From JAVBPB01 sp031549965 (lineage in GTDB: Bacteria > Bacillota > Clostridia > Lachnospirales > Lachnospiraceae), in assembly GCA_031549965.1 (NCBI GenBank), contig JAVBPB010000123.1, positions 1-27,574 of the forward strand: a DNA stretch of 27,574 nucleotides, in the 5' to 3' direction. The notes under the pieces are model-generated. The model did not search any database. It was not told the origin of the DNA and was given only the letters and a program-made list of their open reading frames with translations. This document shows positions 16,123-24,851 of this stretch, one piece after another. Position numbers and translations under genes: made by a program. The stretch's first letter is position 1, and each line of letters opens with the position of its first letter.

Positions 16123-17601
16123 TTATATAATAATACACACTAACCCACCATTACTATCATTTATAACCTTTTGTAATGTCTCTTGCAATTTCAACTGACT
16201 CTCATCAGTCATTTTAGAAACCTTAGTTCTGATTCCATCATCAACTAACTGCTTTATAGATTTGCCAAAAATATTTGTATCCCATATCCCCTCTGGATTA
16301 TCCTTGGTATTTTCTTTTATATATTGGATTAAATCTTCTGCTTGCTCCTGAGTTCCAACAATTGGAGCAATCTCCGTTTCAATATTTGCTTTAATCATAT
16401 GAACCGATGGTGCTCCAGCTTTTATTTTAACACCATATTTATTTCCATGTTTAATAATTTGAGGTTCTTCAATTGTAATTTCGTTTTGCATTGGGGTTAC
16501 AACACCATATCCTTTGCCTTTAACCTCATCCATAGCACCAGAAACTTTTGAGTATTCGTTTTTTAGTGTGGCAAGCTCTTTTAAAATACTTATAAGCTGG
16601 TATTCTCCCTCAATCTCTGTTCCAATTAAATCGCTTAAAATTTTAAAATAATACGAATCATCAAATTGAACATCCATACCAACACATCCATTTGACATGT
16701 TTATTTTATCAATTTTAATTTTTTTAATGTATTGGCTATCATTTTCTAAATTCTCAGGACAAACATCTTTTATTGTTCCTATTTTCTTAATAATTTCTTT
16801 TATTTTATTAATTAATTCAGATTTAAGCCAATGATCACAAGGTAACATTTCAATCCATTTAGGTATGTAAAAATCCATTTCTGATACTGGAAATTCATAC
16901 AAAACTTTACTCATGATTTTGGTAATATCATCTCTTTTTAACTGTTCACAGTTAACTGGCATTGTAGTTACAGCATATTTATCTGATAGTTCCTGAGATA
17001 GTTTTACAGCTTCATCAGAATATGGCTTTTCCGTATTTAATAATAAAATAAATGGCTTTCCTAATTTCTTTAACTCGCTAATAGTTTTTTCTTCTGGTGC
17101 CATATAATTTTCTCTTTTTAAATCTCCAAAACTTCCGTCACTTGTAATTACTATTCCTATTGTAGAATGATCATTAATAACTTTTTTTGTACCTATTTCT
17201 GCTGCCTGAGTAAATGGTATTTCATAGTCAAACCAAGGTGTTTTAACAAGTCTTTCCTGATCATTTTCAATATGCCCTACTGCTCCTTCAACCATATATC
17301 CAACACAGTCAATCATTCTGATATTAACGTCTACATCTTCAGAAATTTTTATGTTGGCTGCCTCTTTTGGTATAAATTTTGGTTCGGTTGTCATTATTGT
17401 CTTTCCTGCTGCACTTTGAGGAAGCTCATCTTTTGCACGCTCTTTACTATGAACATCCTCTATATTAGGAATCACTAACATATCCATAAATCTTTTAATA
17501 AACGTAGATTTGCCCGTTCTGACTGGTCCTACCACACCTATGTAAATATCGCCACCTGTTCTAGCTTTTATGTCATTATAGATATCAAACTGTTCTAGCA
17601 T
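16123..17601 (-). CDS. spoIVA: Stage IV sporulation protein A
   Basis: SpoIVA is the ATPase that polymerises on the outer forespore membrane and forms the base layer of the spore coat, anchored by SpoVM. At 492 residues it has the usual length. Walker A is GPVRTGKS (residues 25-32), preceded by IYIGVV. The N-terminal P-loop domain contains the conserved KDELPQSAAGKTIMTTEPKF region (about 82-101). The C-terminus ends GGLVCIII, like the conserved tail needed for SpoVM contact. GGAGG precedes the ATG at 17601 and a perfect SigE-type promoter lies about 30 bases further up. This single gene is strong evidence for an endospore-forming host. It is transcribed alone and converges on the chemoreceptor gene. 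Confidence 0.98.
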   Translation of the reverse strand: MLEQFDIYNDIKARTGGDIYIGVVGPVRTGKSTFIKRFMDMLVIPNIEDVHSKERAKDELPQSAAGKTIMTTEPKFIPKEAANIKISEDVDVNIRMIDCVGYMVEGAVGHIENDQERLVKTPWFDYEIPFTQAAEIGTKKVINDHSTIGIVITSDGSFGDLKRENYMAPEEKTISELKKLGKPFILLLNTEKPYSDEAVKLSQELSDKYAVTTMPVNCEQLKRDDITKIMSKVLYEFPVSEMDFYIPKWIEMLPCDHWLKSELINKIKEIIKKIGTIKDVCPENLENDSQYIKKIKIDKINMSNGCVGMDVQFDDSYYFKILSDLIGTEIEGEYQLISILKELATLKNEYSKVSGAMDEVKGKGYGVVTPMQNEITIEEPQIIKHGNKYGVKIKAGAPSVHMIKANIETEIAPIVGTQEQAEDLIQYIKENTKDNPEGIWDTNIFGKSIKQLVDDGIRTKVSKMTDESQLKLQETLQKVINDSNGGLVCIII

Positions 17602-17630
17602 AATCTATTCCTCCCTTTTTTATATATATA

Positions 17631-17660
17631 AGATTATGCTTAAGAAAATAATAATATGAC
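17631..17660 (-). promoter_or_regulatory. SigE-type sporulation promoter of spoIVA
   Basis: On the minus strand GTCATATT (17660-17653) and CATAATCT (17638-17631) fit the mother-cell SigE pattern. The ATA core of the -35 is 16 bases from CATANNNT, exactly as in the published consensus ATA-N16-18-CATANNNT. The start site falls roughly 20-25 bases before the spoIVA ATG. Confidence 0.8.
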
Positions 17661-17726
17661 TTTTATTTTGTTTTGTTATTCACATATTGGTTATATTTAG
17701 TTTTTCATTCCTCATAAATTTCTAAG

Positions 17727-17755
17727 TTTACATTATTTTTCTAATGTGATATTAT
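17727..17755 (+). promoter_or_regulatory. SigA promoter of the HD deoxynucleotidase gene
   Basis: TTTACA (17727-17732) and TATTAT (17750-17755) with a 17-base spacer each differ from consensus at one position. The start would be near 17762, about 40 bases before the ATG. Confidence 0.6.
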
Positions 17756-17802
17756 ATTTTTGTATATTACTAAAATTTTAATCTTAAATTCAGGAGGAAA
17801 CT

Positions 17803-18372
17803 ATGGAAGTTAGACAATTAATTAATTTTATGAGCAAAATAGAAAAATTAAAATGTAATACAAGACATTCTTGGACTTCAACTAATCGGCATGAGAGCGT
17901 TGCTGAGCACAGTTGGAGATTGTCTATGTTGGCATATTTTGTTAAAGATGAGTTTCCTTATGCAGATATTAACAAGGTTATTTTAATGTGCCTTTGTCAT
18001 GATTTGGGGGAGGCAATTACAGGTGATATTCCTGCCTTTTATAAAACTGCTAAGGATGAAAATATTGAAAATGATGCTGTTATTCAATTATTAAACGAAC
18101 TGCCAAGTTCTTTTAAAGAGGAGTTAATATTGTTGTTTGATGAAATGAAATCTCTAAACACTTTGGAAGCAAGAATTTATAAAGCCTTAGATAAGTTAGA
18201 AACACTACTGCAACATAATGAAGCTGATATTTCGACTTGGATTCCTTTAGAATATGAGGCAAATCTTACCTATGGAAATGAAAGTGTTAAGTTCTCTGAT
18301 TATATGATAAAATTTAAAAATGAAATTAATTTAGATTCCGTTAAAAAAATTAATGAAGCTAACTTAGGTTAA
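17803..18372 (+). CDS. HD-domain 5'-deoxynucleotidase, YfbR-like
   Basis: A 189-residue soluble HD-superfamily phosphohydrolase. The metal-binding set is visible as His36 in ESVAEHSW, His66-Asp67 in CLCHDLGEA, and Asp128 in KALDKLETLLQ. TRHSW at residues 20-24 and the ESVAEHSWR pattern place it with YfbR (COG1896), which dephosphorylates deoxynucleoside 5'-monophosphates. The Glu in HDLGE and the GDIP segment are also family features. AGGAGG sits close before the ATG at 17803. It is a single-gene unit closed by the 50-bp palindromic terminator. Other HD hydrolases are possible, but the motif set fits YfbR best. Confidence 0.87.
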   Translation: MEVRQLINFMSKIEKLKCNTRHSWTSTNRHESVAEHSWRLSMLAYFVKDEFPYADINKVILMCLCHDLGEAITGDIPAFYKTAKDENIENDAVIQLLNELPSSFKEELILLFDEMKSLNTLEARIYKALDKLETLLQHNEADISTWIPLEYEANLTYGNESVKFSDYMIKFKNEINLDSVKKINEANLG

Positions 18373-18410
18373 AAATTTGAATCCTCTTATATATTTGTAT
18401 TACTACCACT

Positions 18411-18460
18411 TAATCAAAAAACACAATTAAAAGTTAACTTTTAATTGTGTTTTTTGATTA
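18411..18460. terminator. Perfect 50-bp palindrome, bidirectional terminator
   Basis: Positions 18411-18435 are the exact reverse complement of 18436-18460, so all 25 pairs match with no spacer. In RNA this gives a long hairpin with a tight loop and T tracts within the arms on both strands. It lies between the convergent HD gene and the second chemoreceptor, whose TAA stop codon is formed by its last three bases. Confidence 0.92.
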
Positions 18461-20512
18461 TTTCATATTTATTCTTAATAAATTACTATTAGAAGTATCA
18501 AGAAGCTTAAATTTATGAATTAACTCATCTAAATTATTCGCTTCATTGCTCATTGCATTTGCTGCCGCATCGGATTCTTCTGACATTGCTGTATTACTTA
18601 TTACAGTATTAGAAATTTGATTTACGCTTGCTTCAATTTGCCCTATTGTAACACTTTGATTTTCAGATGCAATCTTAATTTCTTCAACTATAGTAGCTGT
18701 CTCTTTTGATATTTTGGAAACTTTATTAAGTGAATCATTAGTATTCTTCACAATATTAACACCACTATTAACATTTTGCATACTTCTGGTAATCATTTCA
18801 GTTGTTTCACTAGCTGCTGCTGCTGAATTTGCGGCTAACTTTCTAACCTCTTCTGCAACTACTGCAAAGCCTTTACCATGAATACCTGCCCTGGCTGCTT
18901 CAACAGATGCATTTAATGCAAGTATATTCGTTTGAAAAGCAATATCTTCAATAACTTTTATTACCTTCGAAATATTATTGGAAGAATCAGAAATTTCTTT
19001 CATGGCATTAGTCATATCTTCCATACTATTAAGACATTCATTCATATGAGCTAAAGATTTATCTGTAATTACAATTGCATTTTCTGATTTTTCATATGAT
19101 TGATGAGCCTGTACTCTCACATCATGAACGGCTGAAGTTAATTGACTTATTGCTGCTGCCTGTTCTGTAGCTCCCTGAGCAACTGACCTACTTGCTAAAG
19201 ACAATTGATCTGAACCTAAGTTAACGCTTTTTGAAGATTGCTGAATCTCTAGCATTGTTTCGTTAATTGATGTAGTAAACTTCTCAATTGCTTGTCCAAT
19301 AGCAACGAAATCTCCATTATAATCCACACCACAGCGTACAGTTAAATCTCCATGTGACAACGTCGTTAAACATCTGTTTATTTCAGAAATATATATTTTC
19401 AGATTTAAAGCTGTTTGTTCCAAGCCTTTTGAAAGCATTCCAATCTCATCTTTTGTCTTTACACCTGTAAGTTTTTGTTCATCGCTGTTTATTCCAATAT
19501 TACCATCAGCAATATCCATAGTTAAATTTAGAATCTTTTTTAATGGAACTGATACCATTGATCTTACTGAAATTAATAAGATTATAATTATAACTAATGC
19601 AAAACCTATTGAAAAAATAATCATTGCTAGTGTAAGGGTTTTCTCCAGATTATCTACCCATGTCATATCCTCAGCAGCGAACATCATTCCTAAAGCCTTC
19701 TCACCTGATGTATCAAGAATTGGTACATATTTGCACATATAATGTACTCCAAAGATATAATGATCGTCTACATACTCCATTTTTTGATTTAAAACTGTCT
19801 CTATTATATTTTCGCTGGCTTTCGTACCAATATCTCTTTCTCCTTTTTCATTTAATATTGTGTTAGAAAGTATTGTATCTCCAGTATAGATTCCAAATTC
19901 ACTGCCATCTTGTTCTTTAAATTCATCCATGTATTTTACATTTTCCAAAGCAAATCCATTAGATATAGCACCAATAATATTACCAGCTTCATCCTTTATT
20001 GGCGAACCGCCACGTACAGCAAATTTAATTTCATTTCCGACTTCAATTGATGAACTTACTGCTCCTGCTGTAAGTGCATTTTTTACTATACTTTGTTTTA
20101 AAAGGCTGTCTCCCGTCTTTTCACTATGTACACGCTTTACAACAAGTCCTTCTAAATCTAGTACGGTTATATAATCTGAATCTGGTGCAATCCTTCTTGA
20201 AATTTCCACCATTTTTTCTGTGTCATTATTAATGTATGCCTGCACAAACTCTTTATCATTAGTTATATTTACTGCATTTTTCATAGCTTCTTCTTGAAAA
20301 GCTTTCAAATTAAATTCATATGTCCTAATAGCACCATCAATATTATTAGTAAATGTTTCTTTCTTTAGTGTACTTATTTGGCTAAAAAATATCAAAGATA
20401 AAATAAGAAAAGCAGCCAAAACACAAGCTGTAACAATTAATCCCAATTTAAACCCTATACGTTTTATGATAATATCCTCCTTAGAACTCAGTTCTTTCAA
20501 TCTGCCAATCAA
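18458..20512 (-). CDS. Methyl-accepting chemotaxis protein, Cache-type sensor; start codon uncertain
   Basis: A chemoreceptor of up to 684 residues. TM1 is at about residues 22-48, an extracellular Cache-like domain of about 240 residues follows, TM2 is near 295-318, then HAMP and a signalling domain whose tip reads EDIAFQTNILALNASVEAARAG. The coordinates use the TTG at 20512, the first standard start in frame, but it has no ribosome binding site and lies inside ung. A strong AAGGAGG (20482-20476) overlaps the ung stop codon, and only ATT, ATC and ATA follow at start-codon distance (20473-20465). No ATG, GTG or TTG is in the right place. Translation more likely begins at ATC (20470) or ATA (20467), giving an N-terminus like KRIGFKLGLIV. 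Ligand unknown; it lacks the amino-acid dCache pattern. Confidence 0.88.
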   Translation of the reverse strand: MIGRLKELSSKEDIIIKRIGFKLGLIVTACVLAAFLILSLIFFSQISTLKKETFTNNIDGAIRTYEFNLKAFQEEAMKNAVNITNDKEFVQAYINNDTEKMVEISRRIAPDSDYITVLDLEGLVVKRVHSEKTGDSLLKQSIVKNALTAGAVSSSIEVGNEIKFAVRGGSPIKDEAGNIIGAISNGFALENVKYMDEFKEQDGSEFGIYTGDTILSNTILNEKGERDIGTKASENIIETVLNQKMEYVDDHYIFGVHYMCKYVPILDTSGEKALGMMFAAEDMTWVDNLEKTLTLAMIIFSIGFALVIIIILLISVRSMVSVPLKKILNLTMDIADGNIGINSDEQKLTGVKTKDEIGMLSKGLEQTALNLKIYISEINRCLTTLSHGDLTVRCGVDYNGDFVAIGQAIEKFTTSINETMLEIQQSSKSVNLGSDQLSLASRSVAQGATEQAAAISQLTSAVHDVRVQAHQSYEKSENAIVITDKSLAHMNECLNSMEDMTNAMKEISDSSNNISKVIKVIEDIAFQTNILALNASVEAARAGIHGKGFAVVAEEVRKLAANSAAAASETTEMITRSMQNVNSGVNIVKNTNDSLNKVSKISKETATIVEEIKIASENQSVTIGQIEASVNQISNTVISNTAMSEESDAAANAMSNEANNLDELIHKFKLLDTSNSNLLRINMK

Positions 20513-21164
20513 TTGGCGTAATATTATTAGTTATTAAAAATTCATTTGCCTTACTAAAATGCTTACAGCCAAAAAAACCTCTAAATGCAGATAAAGGACT
20601 AGGGTGTGGTGCCTTTAAAATTAAATGTTTTGTATTATTTAGCATGTTCGCTTTACTCTGAGCAGGTTTTCCCCATAACATAAAAACTATAGGCATCTCC
20701 TGCATATTTATAATATTTATCACTGCATCAGTGAATTTCTCCCATCCAATGCCTTGATGTGAATTAGCTTGATGGGCTCTTACAGTTAATACTGTATTTA
20801 ATAATAGAACTCCTTGATCTGCCCATTTTTTTAAATATCCATTATTAGGTATATAACATCCTAAATCCTCATTAAGCTCTTTATATATGTTTTGAAGGCT
20901 GGGCGGTATTTCTTTTTGACTAGGAAGTACGGAAAAGCTAAGACCATGTGCCTGATTCTCATTATGATAAGGATCTTGTCCTAGAATCACAACTTTCACT
21001 TCTTTTAATGCCGTAAAGTGAAAAGCATTAAAAATATCATTAGCCGGTGGAAATATTGTTCGTGTATTATATTCATTTAAAATAAAACTATATAGTTCCT
21101 TATAATACGTCTTTTTAAATTCCTCCTGAATTCCCTCTAACCAATCATTTTGAATCATTGCCAT
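20481..21164 (-). CDS. ung: Uracil-DNA glycosylase
   Basis: Family 1 uracil-DNA glycosylase removes uracil from DNA at the start of base excision repair. The 227-residue protein has the water-activating motif GQDPYH (residues 62-67, Asp64 catalytic) and the late loop HPSPLSA with the catalytic His. FMLWGKPAQ is the usual uracil-pocket block. The ATG at 21164 is chosen because TAGGAG lies just upstream; longer starts reach back into hisF and have no binding site. The gene follows hisF by 19 bases, and its stop codon overlaps the ribosome binding site for the downstream chemoreceptor gene, which suggests one transcript. Confidence 0.97.
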   Translation of the reverse strand: MAMIQNDWLEGIQEEFKKTYYKELYSFILNEYNTRTIFPPANDIFNAFHFTALKEVKVVILGQDPYHNENQAHGLSFSVLPSQKEIPPSLQNIYKELNEDLGCYIPNNGYLKKWADQGVLLLNTVLTVRAHQANSHQGIGWEKFTDAVINIINMQEMPIVFMLWGKPAQSKANMLNNTKHLILKAPHPSPLSAFRGFFGCKHFSKANEFLITNNITPIDWQIERTEF

Positions 21165-21183
21165 ATAATTTACTCCTATAAAT

Positions 21184-21945
21184 TTATCTTCGTACAGATA
21201 CGCCTCTGTCATTTAGATATTTCTTTAAATCCATAATTTCCATTTCTTTATAATGAAATAAGGATGCTGCAAGTGCTGCATCTGCTTTACCATTAACAAG
21301 TACATCATAAAAATGTTCCATATTTCCAGCACCTCCAGAAGCGATAACTGGAATGGAAACATTTTCAGAAATTATTCTGGTTAGTTCATTGTCAAAGCCA
21401 GCCTTTGTCCCATCACAATCCATACTTGTTAAAAGAATTTCGCCTGCACCTAATTTATTTACATTAATAGCCCATTCTACTGCATCTATACCAGTGTCCA
21501 ATCTGCCACCATTTTTATAAATAGTCCATCCGCTGCCATCACTTCTTCTTTTTGCATCAATAGCAACCACAACACATTGACTTCCAAACTTTAGTGCTGC
21601 ATTACTTATTAATTCGGGTGTATTAATTGCTGATGAATTAATTGCTATTTTATCTGCACCTTCTCTTAAAAGTGTTTTAAAATCATCTACACTTCTAATA
21701 CCTCCACCAACTGTAAATGGAATAAATACAGTTTTTGCAACCTTTCTGACTAAATCTACAATAATATTTCTATTATCTGATGTTGCTGTAATATCCAAAA
21801 ATACTAATTCGTCTGCACCAGCTTTATTATATTCCATTCCAATCTCCACTGGGTCACCTGCATCTTTAAGATTAACAAAATTTACACCCTTTACAACTCT
21901 ACCATTATGTACATCTAGGCAAGGTATTATTCTTTTCGTTAACAT
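21184..21945 (-). CDS. hisF: Imidazole glycerol phosphate synthase, cyclase subunit
   Basis: HisF is the (beta/alpha)8 barrel that uses ammonia from HisH to convert PRFAR into imidazole glycerol phosphate and AICAR. The 253-residue product has catalytic Asp11 (IIPCLDVHNG) and Asp130 (VVAIDAKR). The phosphate-binding turns are TVGGGI (78-83) and ASGGAG. AICAR produced here feeds purine synthesis. The ATG lies three bases after the hisH stop with AGGAGG overlapping the hisH end, so the two subunits are coupled. Only hisH and hisF of the histidine pathway are in this window. Confidence 0.97.
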   Translation of the reverse strand: MLTKRIIPCLDVHNGRVVKGVNFVNLKDAGDPVEIGMEYNKAGADELVFLDITATSDNRNIIVDLVRKVAKTVFIPFTVGGGIRSVDDFKTLLREGADKIAINSSAINTPELISNAALKFGSQCVVVAIDAKRRSDGSGWTIYKNGGRLDTGIDAVEWAINVNKLGAGEILLTSMDCDGTKAGFDNELTRIISENVSIPVIASGGAGNMEHFYDVLVNGKADAALAASLFHYKEMEIMDLKKYLNDRGVSVRR

Positions 21946-21948
21946 CTC

Positions 21949-22557
21949 CTACCTCCTGTTTGCAAAATTCTTAAGTATTTTTAATCCAATGTCTCCACTT
22001 TTTTCAGGATGAAATTGGCAGGCATAAATGTTTTGCTTCTCAATAGAAGCATGAATTGTTACTGAATAGTCAGTTGTAGCACAAACATCTTGTTCGTCAT
22101 AAGACTTTAAATAATATGAGTGGACAAAGTAAACATAAGGTTCTTTTCCAATTTCTTGAAACAAAAATGCATTATCTTTTATATTAAGTTTATTCCATCC
22201 CATATGCGGTATCTTAAGACCTTCTTTATCAGGAATTTTTATTACTTCGCCTTTCAAAATAGAAAGACCTAAAACCCCTGGACTTTCTTCACTTCTTTCA
22301 TATAATAAATGAAGACCTAAGCATATGCCTAAAAAGGGTATTCCCCTTTTTGGCACTTCCTTAATAACATCTACTAAATTGAACTTGTTTAGTTTATTCA
22401 TTGCATCACCGAAAGCTCCTACCCCCGGTAAAATTACCTTATCCGCAGATAATATTTCATTAGCATCTCTGGTTATTAAAACTTCTTCGCCTAAATACTC
22501 CAAGGCTTTTTCCACACTCTTTAAATTACCTGCATCATAATCAATAATTGCAATCAT
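21949..22557 (-). CDS. hisH: Imidazole glycerol phosphate synthase, glutaminase subunit
   Basis: HisH hydrolyses glutamine and channels ammonia into HisF. The 202-residue class I amidotransferase has the catalytic triad Cys79 (LGICLGLHLL), His183 and Glu185 (CQFHPEKSG). LPGVGAFGDAM (43-53) is the conserved oxyanion-side loop. TGAGGA-like purines precede the ATG at 22557. It begins only 16 bases after the stop of the large zinc-ribbon membrane protein gene, so that gene, hisH, hisF and ung likely form one operon. Confidence 0.96.
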   Translation of the reverse strand: MIAIIDYDAGNLKSVEKALEYLGEEVLITRDANEILSADKVILPGVGAFGDAMNKLNKFNLVDVIKEVPKRGIPFLGICLGLHLLYERSEESPGVLGLSILKGEVIKIPDKEGLKIPHMGWNKLNIKDNAFLFQEIGKEPYVYFVHSYYLKSYDEQDVCATTDYSVTIHASIEKQNIYACQFHPEKSGDIGLKILKNFANRR

Positions 22558-22573
22558 TTTAATTCCTCAATTC

Positions 22574-24772
22574 TTATTTATTAACATCCTCTTTTACTAC
22601 GACCTTTTTTACAGCTTCTCTTACTGAATCACTATATTTTTCCTTGTCTTCAATTTTAATTATTGTCCTTGCTTCACTTTCATTCATTTCAAAAGTATCT
22701 TTTAGAGCCGTAATAATATTTTCTTTAATGCTATCTAGATCTTCAGTAATACCAAGATCTGAATTTTTGTATTCATCATATTTTTTAATGCCTTTTAATA
22801 AAGAATCTAGTGCATCAGGATACATTTTCAATAAGGTAAAATTAACATATGATTGATATTCTTTATTTACAAACATAATAGTTTGAATCTTATTAAATAA
22901 TTCCTTATCCTCATCTTTAATTTCTTCTCCTGATAATTCGTTATATGCAAGTACATATTTTTTATTTTCAAGATATTTAGATGCGCTTTTAACGCTTGAG
23001 CTATATGAGAACATATTCGTGCCAATAATAATTGCAGCACATACTAAGCTAAAAAATATCAATACAATTGCTGCTCCAATTTTGTTTATCTCGCCTTCAT
23101 ATTCTTCAACTTCCGCAACAACCTCTTTAACTTTCTTTTCCTTTTTAGCTTTCTTTTCCTTTTTCTTATCTTTTCCTTGTTCCTCATCTTCTTCATCAGA
23201 AGCTCTTCGTCTTTTACCGTCGTCGCCTTCCTCAGCTTCAGCTTGTTGTTTACCTTTTTTACCTTTTTTGTCCTTTTTGTCTTTTTTACCTTTTTTACCT
23301 TTCTTATCCTCTTTCCCCTCTTCGCCTTCTTCAGTTTCTGCTTCTTCGCCTTTTTTGCCTTTTTTCTTCTTAGCTTTTTTGCTGTCTTCCTTAGGCGGCT
23401 CAGGTTTAGGTCTGTCAGCTTCATCTTTTTTCACATTACCGAATATTTTGACAAGTAAACTAGGTTTATCCTCTTTGTCTCCGTCTTTTTTATTCTTTTT
23501 ATCCTTCTTACCTTTTTTACCCTTTTTATTTCCTTTTTTTTCATTAGCATCAGGTATTAAACCAAGTATGCTATCGCTATCGCCAGAATTCTCCAAATTC
23601 AATGCATTTGCATATGTATCTTCTAAATTACCATCTGCCATAGGATTATATTCATCCGATTCAGCATCATTTAATAAATTGGTCAAATCCATAATATCCG
23701 GATCCATATCAAATGCATCAGAACTTCCATCTCCAGACATTCCATTAAGTAATTGCATTAAATCATCATCTGCGTTTGCCATTGTATCCTCACTATTATT
23801 AAAATTATTTTCAAAATTAGTATTTTCAATTGAATCATTTGAACTATCTGATTGATTAAAATCACCTAAATCATCTATACCTAACATATTAAGCATATCT
23901 AAATCCAGAGAAGAATCACCTGATTCATCATTTTCCTCTAACACTTGAAAATTATCATCACTTAGCATACTATCTACCATGCTAAAAAGTTCTTCATTAG
24001 CATTCTGATATTCTGTATCTGCATCATTATTTATTAGATCATTTAAATCATTTGCTTCCTCACTAATAAATATTTCTTCTGATATTTTATTATTAGATAT
24101 TGAATCCGGTATATCGTCCGTCTCCTCTAAATCTGAAATATTATCCAAAATATTATTTATATCGTCATATAAATCAGTATTATCATTAATATCTTCTTTT
24201 ATAGAATCTCCTATTAAATTAATTTCGGATAATTCTTTATTATTATTTGTATTTTTATCATTATAACTGCTTTTAGCCTCTGATGAATAAAAATCATCTT
24301 CATCAGCAAATATATCTATATCGTCCACGTCTGCAAATATATCTGAATCGTTAATATTGTTAAAAATATCATCTTCATCTAAATAATTATCCGGTTCATC
24401 TACAGTATTAATTGTATTTTCATCTACATTTTGTTTATTCGTATTAATTACCTCATTATTCTCTTCATTGTTATTAATAAATTTATTTAATGTATCATCA
24501 ATTACAAAATTAACATCATTTTTTAACTTCCCCAAAAAATTGTTTTCTTTTTTTAATTTACTTTCAATGTTATCATATTCTTCTGTTTGTTTTGGAAAGC
24601 TTTCACCGCTATCATCAGGCCATAAACCATCATTGTTAGAAGTGTACATATCACTAAATAAATTATCTAAATATGATTCTTCCAGAACTGCTTCTTCTCG
24701 CTTATTATGGCAATCATCACATAACTTTAAGTCATCTGGTATCTCTTTATTACATTTTAAGCAATTTCCCAA
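22574..24772 (-). CDS. Zn-ribbon, acidic, Lys/Gly-rich single-pass membrane protein
   Basis: I do not recognise a function. The 732-residue protein has four parts. A small zinc ribbon has Cys4, Cys7, Cys18 and Cys21. A long Asp/Glu/Asn/Ser-rich disordered region covers about 24-405. A strongly basic low-complexity region (about 405-555) is built of KKGKKGKKDKK-like runs mixed with acidic patches and a short PKPEPPKE proline stretch. One membrane span (about 565-587, AAIVLIFFSLVCAAIIIG) leads to a C-terminal domain of about 145 residues, probably helical and outside the cell (ending EAVKKVVVKEDVNK). The TTG start at 24772 is supported by GGAGGTG five bases upstream. The basic region is encoded by slippage-prone A/G-rich DNA. 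It sits just before hisH in a probable operon. A membrane scaffold with nucleic-acid or acidic-partner binding is only a guess. Confidence 0.82.
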   Translation of the reverse strand: MGNCLKCNKEIPDDLKLCDDCHNKREEAVLEESYLDNLFSDMYTSNNDGLWPDDSGESFPKQTEEYDNIESKLKKENNFLGKLKNDVNFVIDDTLNKFINNNEENNEVINTNKQNVDENTINTVDEPDNYLDEDDIFNNINDSDIFADVDDIDIFADEDDFYSSEAKSSYNDKNTNNNKELSEINLIGDSIKEDINDNTDLYDDINNILDNISDLEETDDIPDSISNNKISEEIFISEEANDLNDLINNDADTEYQNANEELFSMVDSMLSDDNFQVLEENDESGDSSLDLDMLNMLGIDDLGDFNQSDSSNDSIENTNFENNFNNSEDTMANADDDLMQLLNGMSGDGSSDAFDMDPDIMDLTNLLNDAESDEYNPMADGNLEDTYANALNLENSGDSDSILGLIPDANEKKGNKKGKKGKKDKKNKKDGDKEDKPSLLVKIFGNVKKDEADRPKPEPPKEDSKKAKKKKGKKGEEAETEEGEEGKEDKKGKKGKKDKKDKKGKKGKQQAEAEEGDDGKRRRASDEEDEEQGKDKKKEKKAKKEKKVKEVVAEVEEYEGEINKIGAAIVLIFFSLVCAAIIIGTNMFSYSSSVKSASKYLENKKYVLAYNELSGEEIKDEDKELFNKIQTIMFVNKEYQSYVNFTLLKMYPDALDSLLKGIKKYDEYKNSDLGITEDLDSIKENIITALKDTFEMNESEARTIIKIEDKEKYSDSVREAVKKVVVKEDVNK

Positions 24773-24851
24773 AATTACACCTCCAAACCATACTTATCTA
24801 ATTCTAACATAAATAATAATAATTAACAATTCTTTTTAAAAATAATTTATT

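Noticed and set aside
23086..23424. Minus-strand open frame of 112 codons rich in Lys and Arg
   Set aside because: Alternative frame of the same A/G-rich tract inside the zinc-ribbon membrane protein gene; no independent start signal.
23019..23855. Plus-strand open frame of 278 codons rich in Phe, Ser and Leu
   Set aside because: It is the complement of the Lys/Glu/Asp-rich low-complexity coding sequence, which naturally lacks stops on the other strand.
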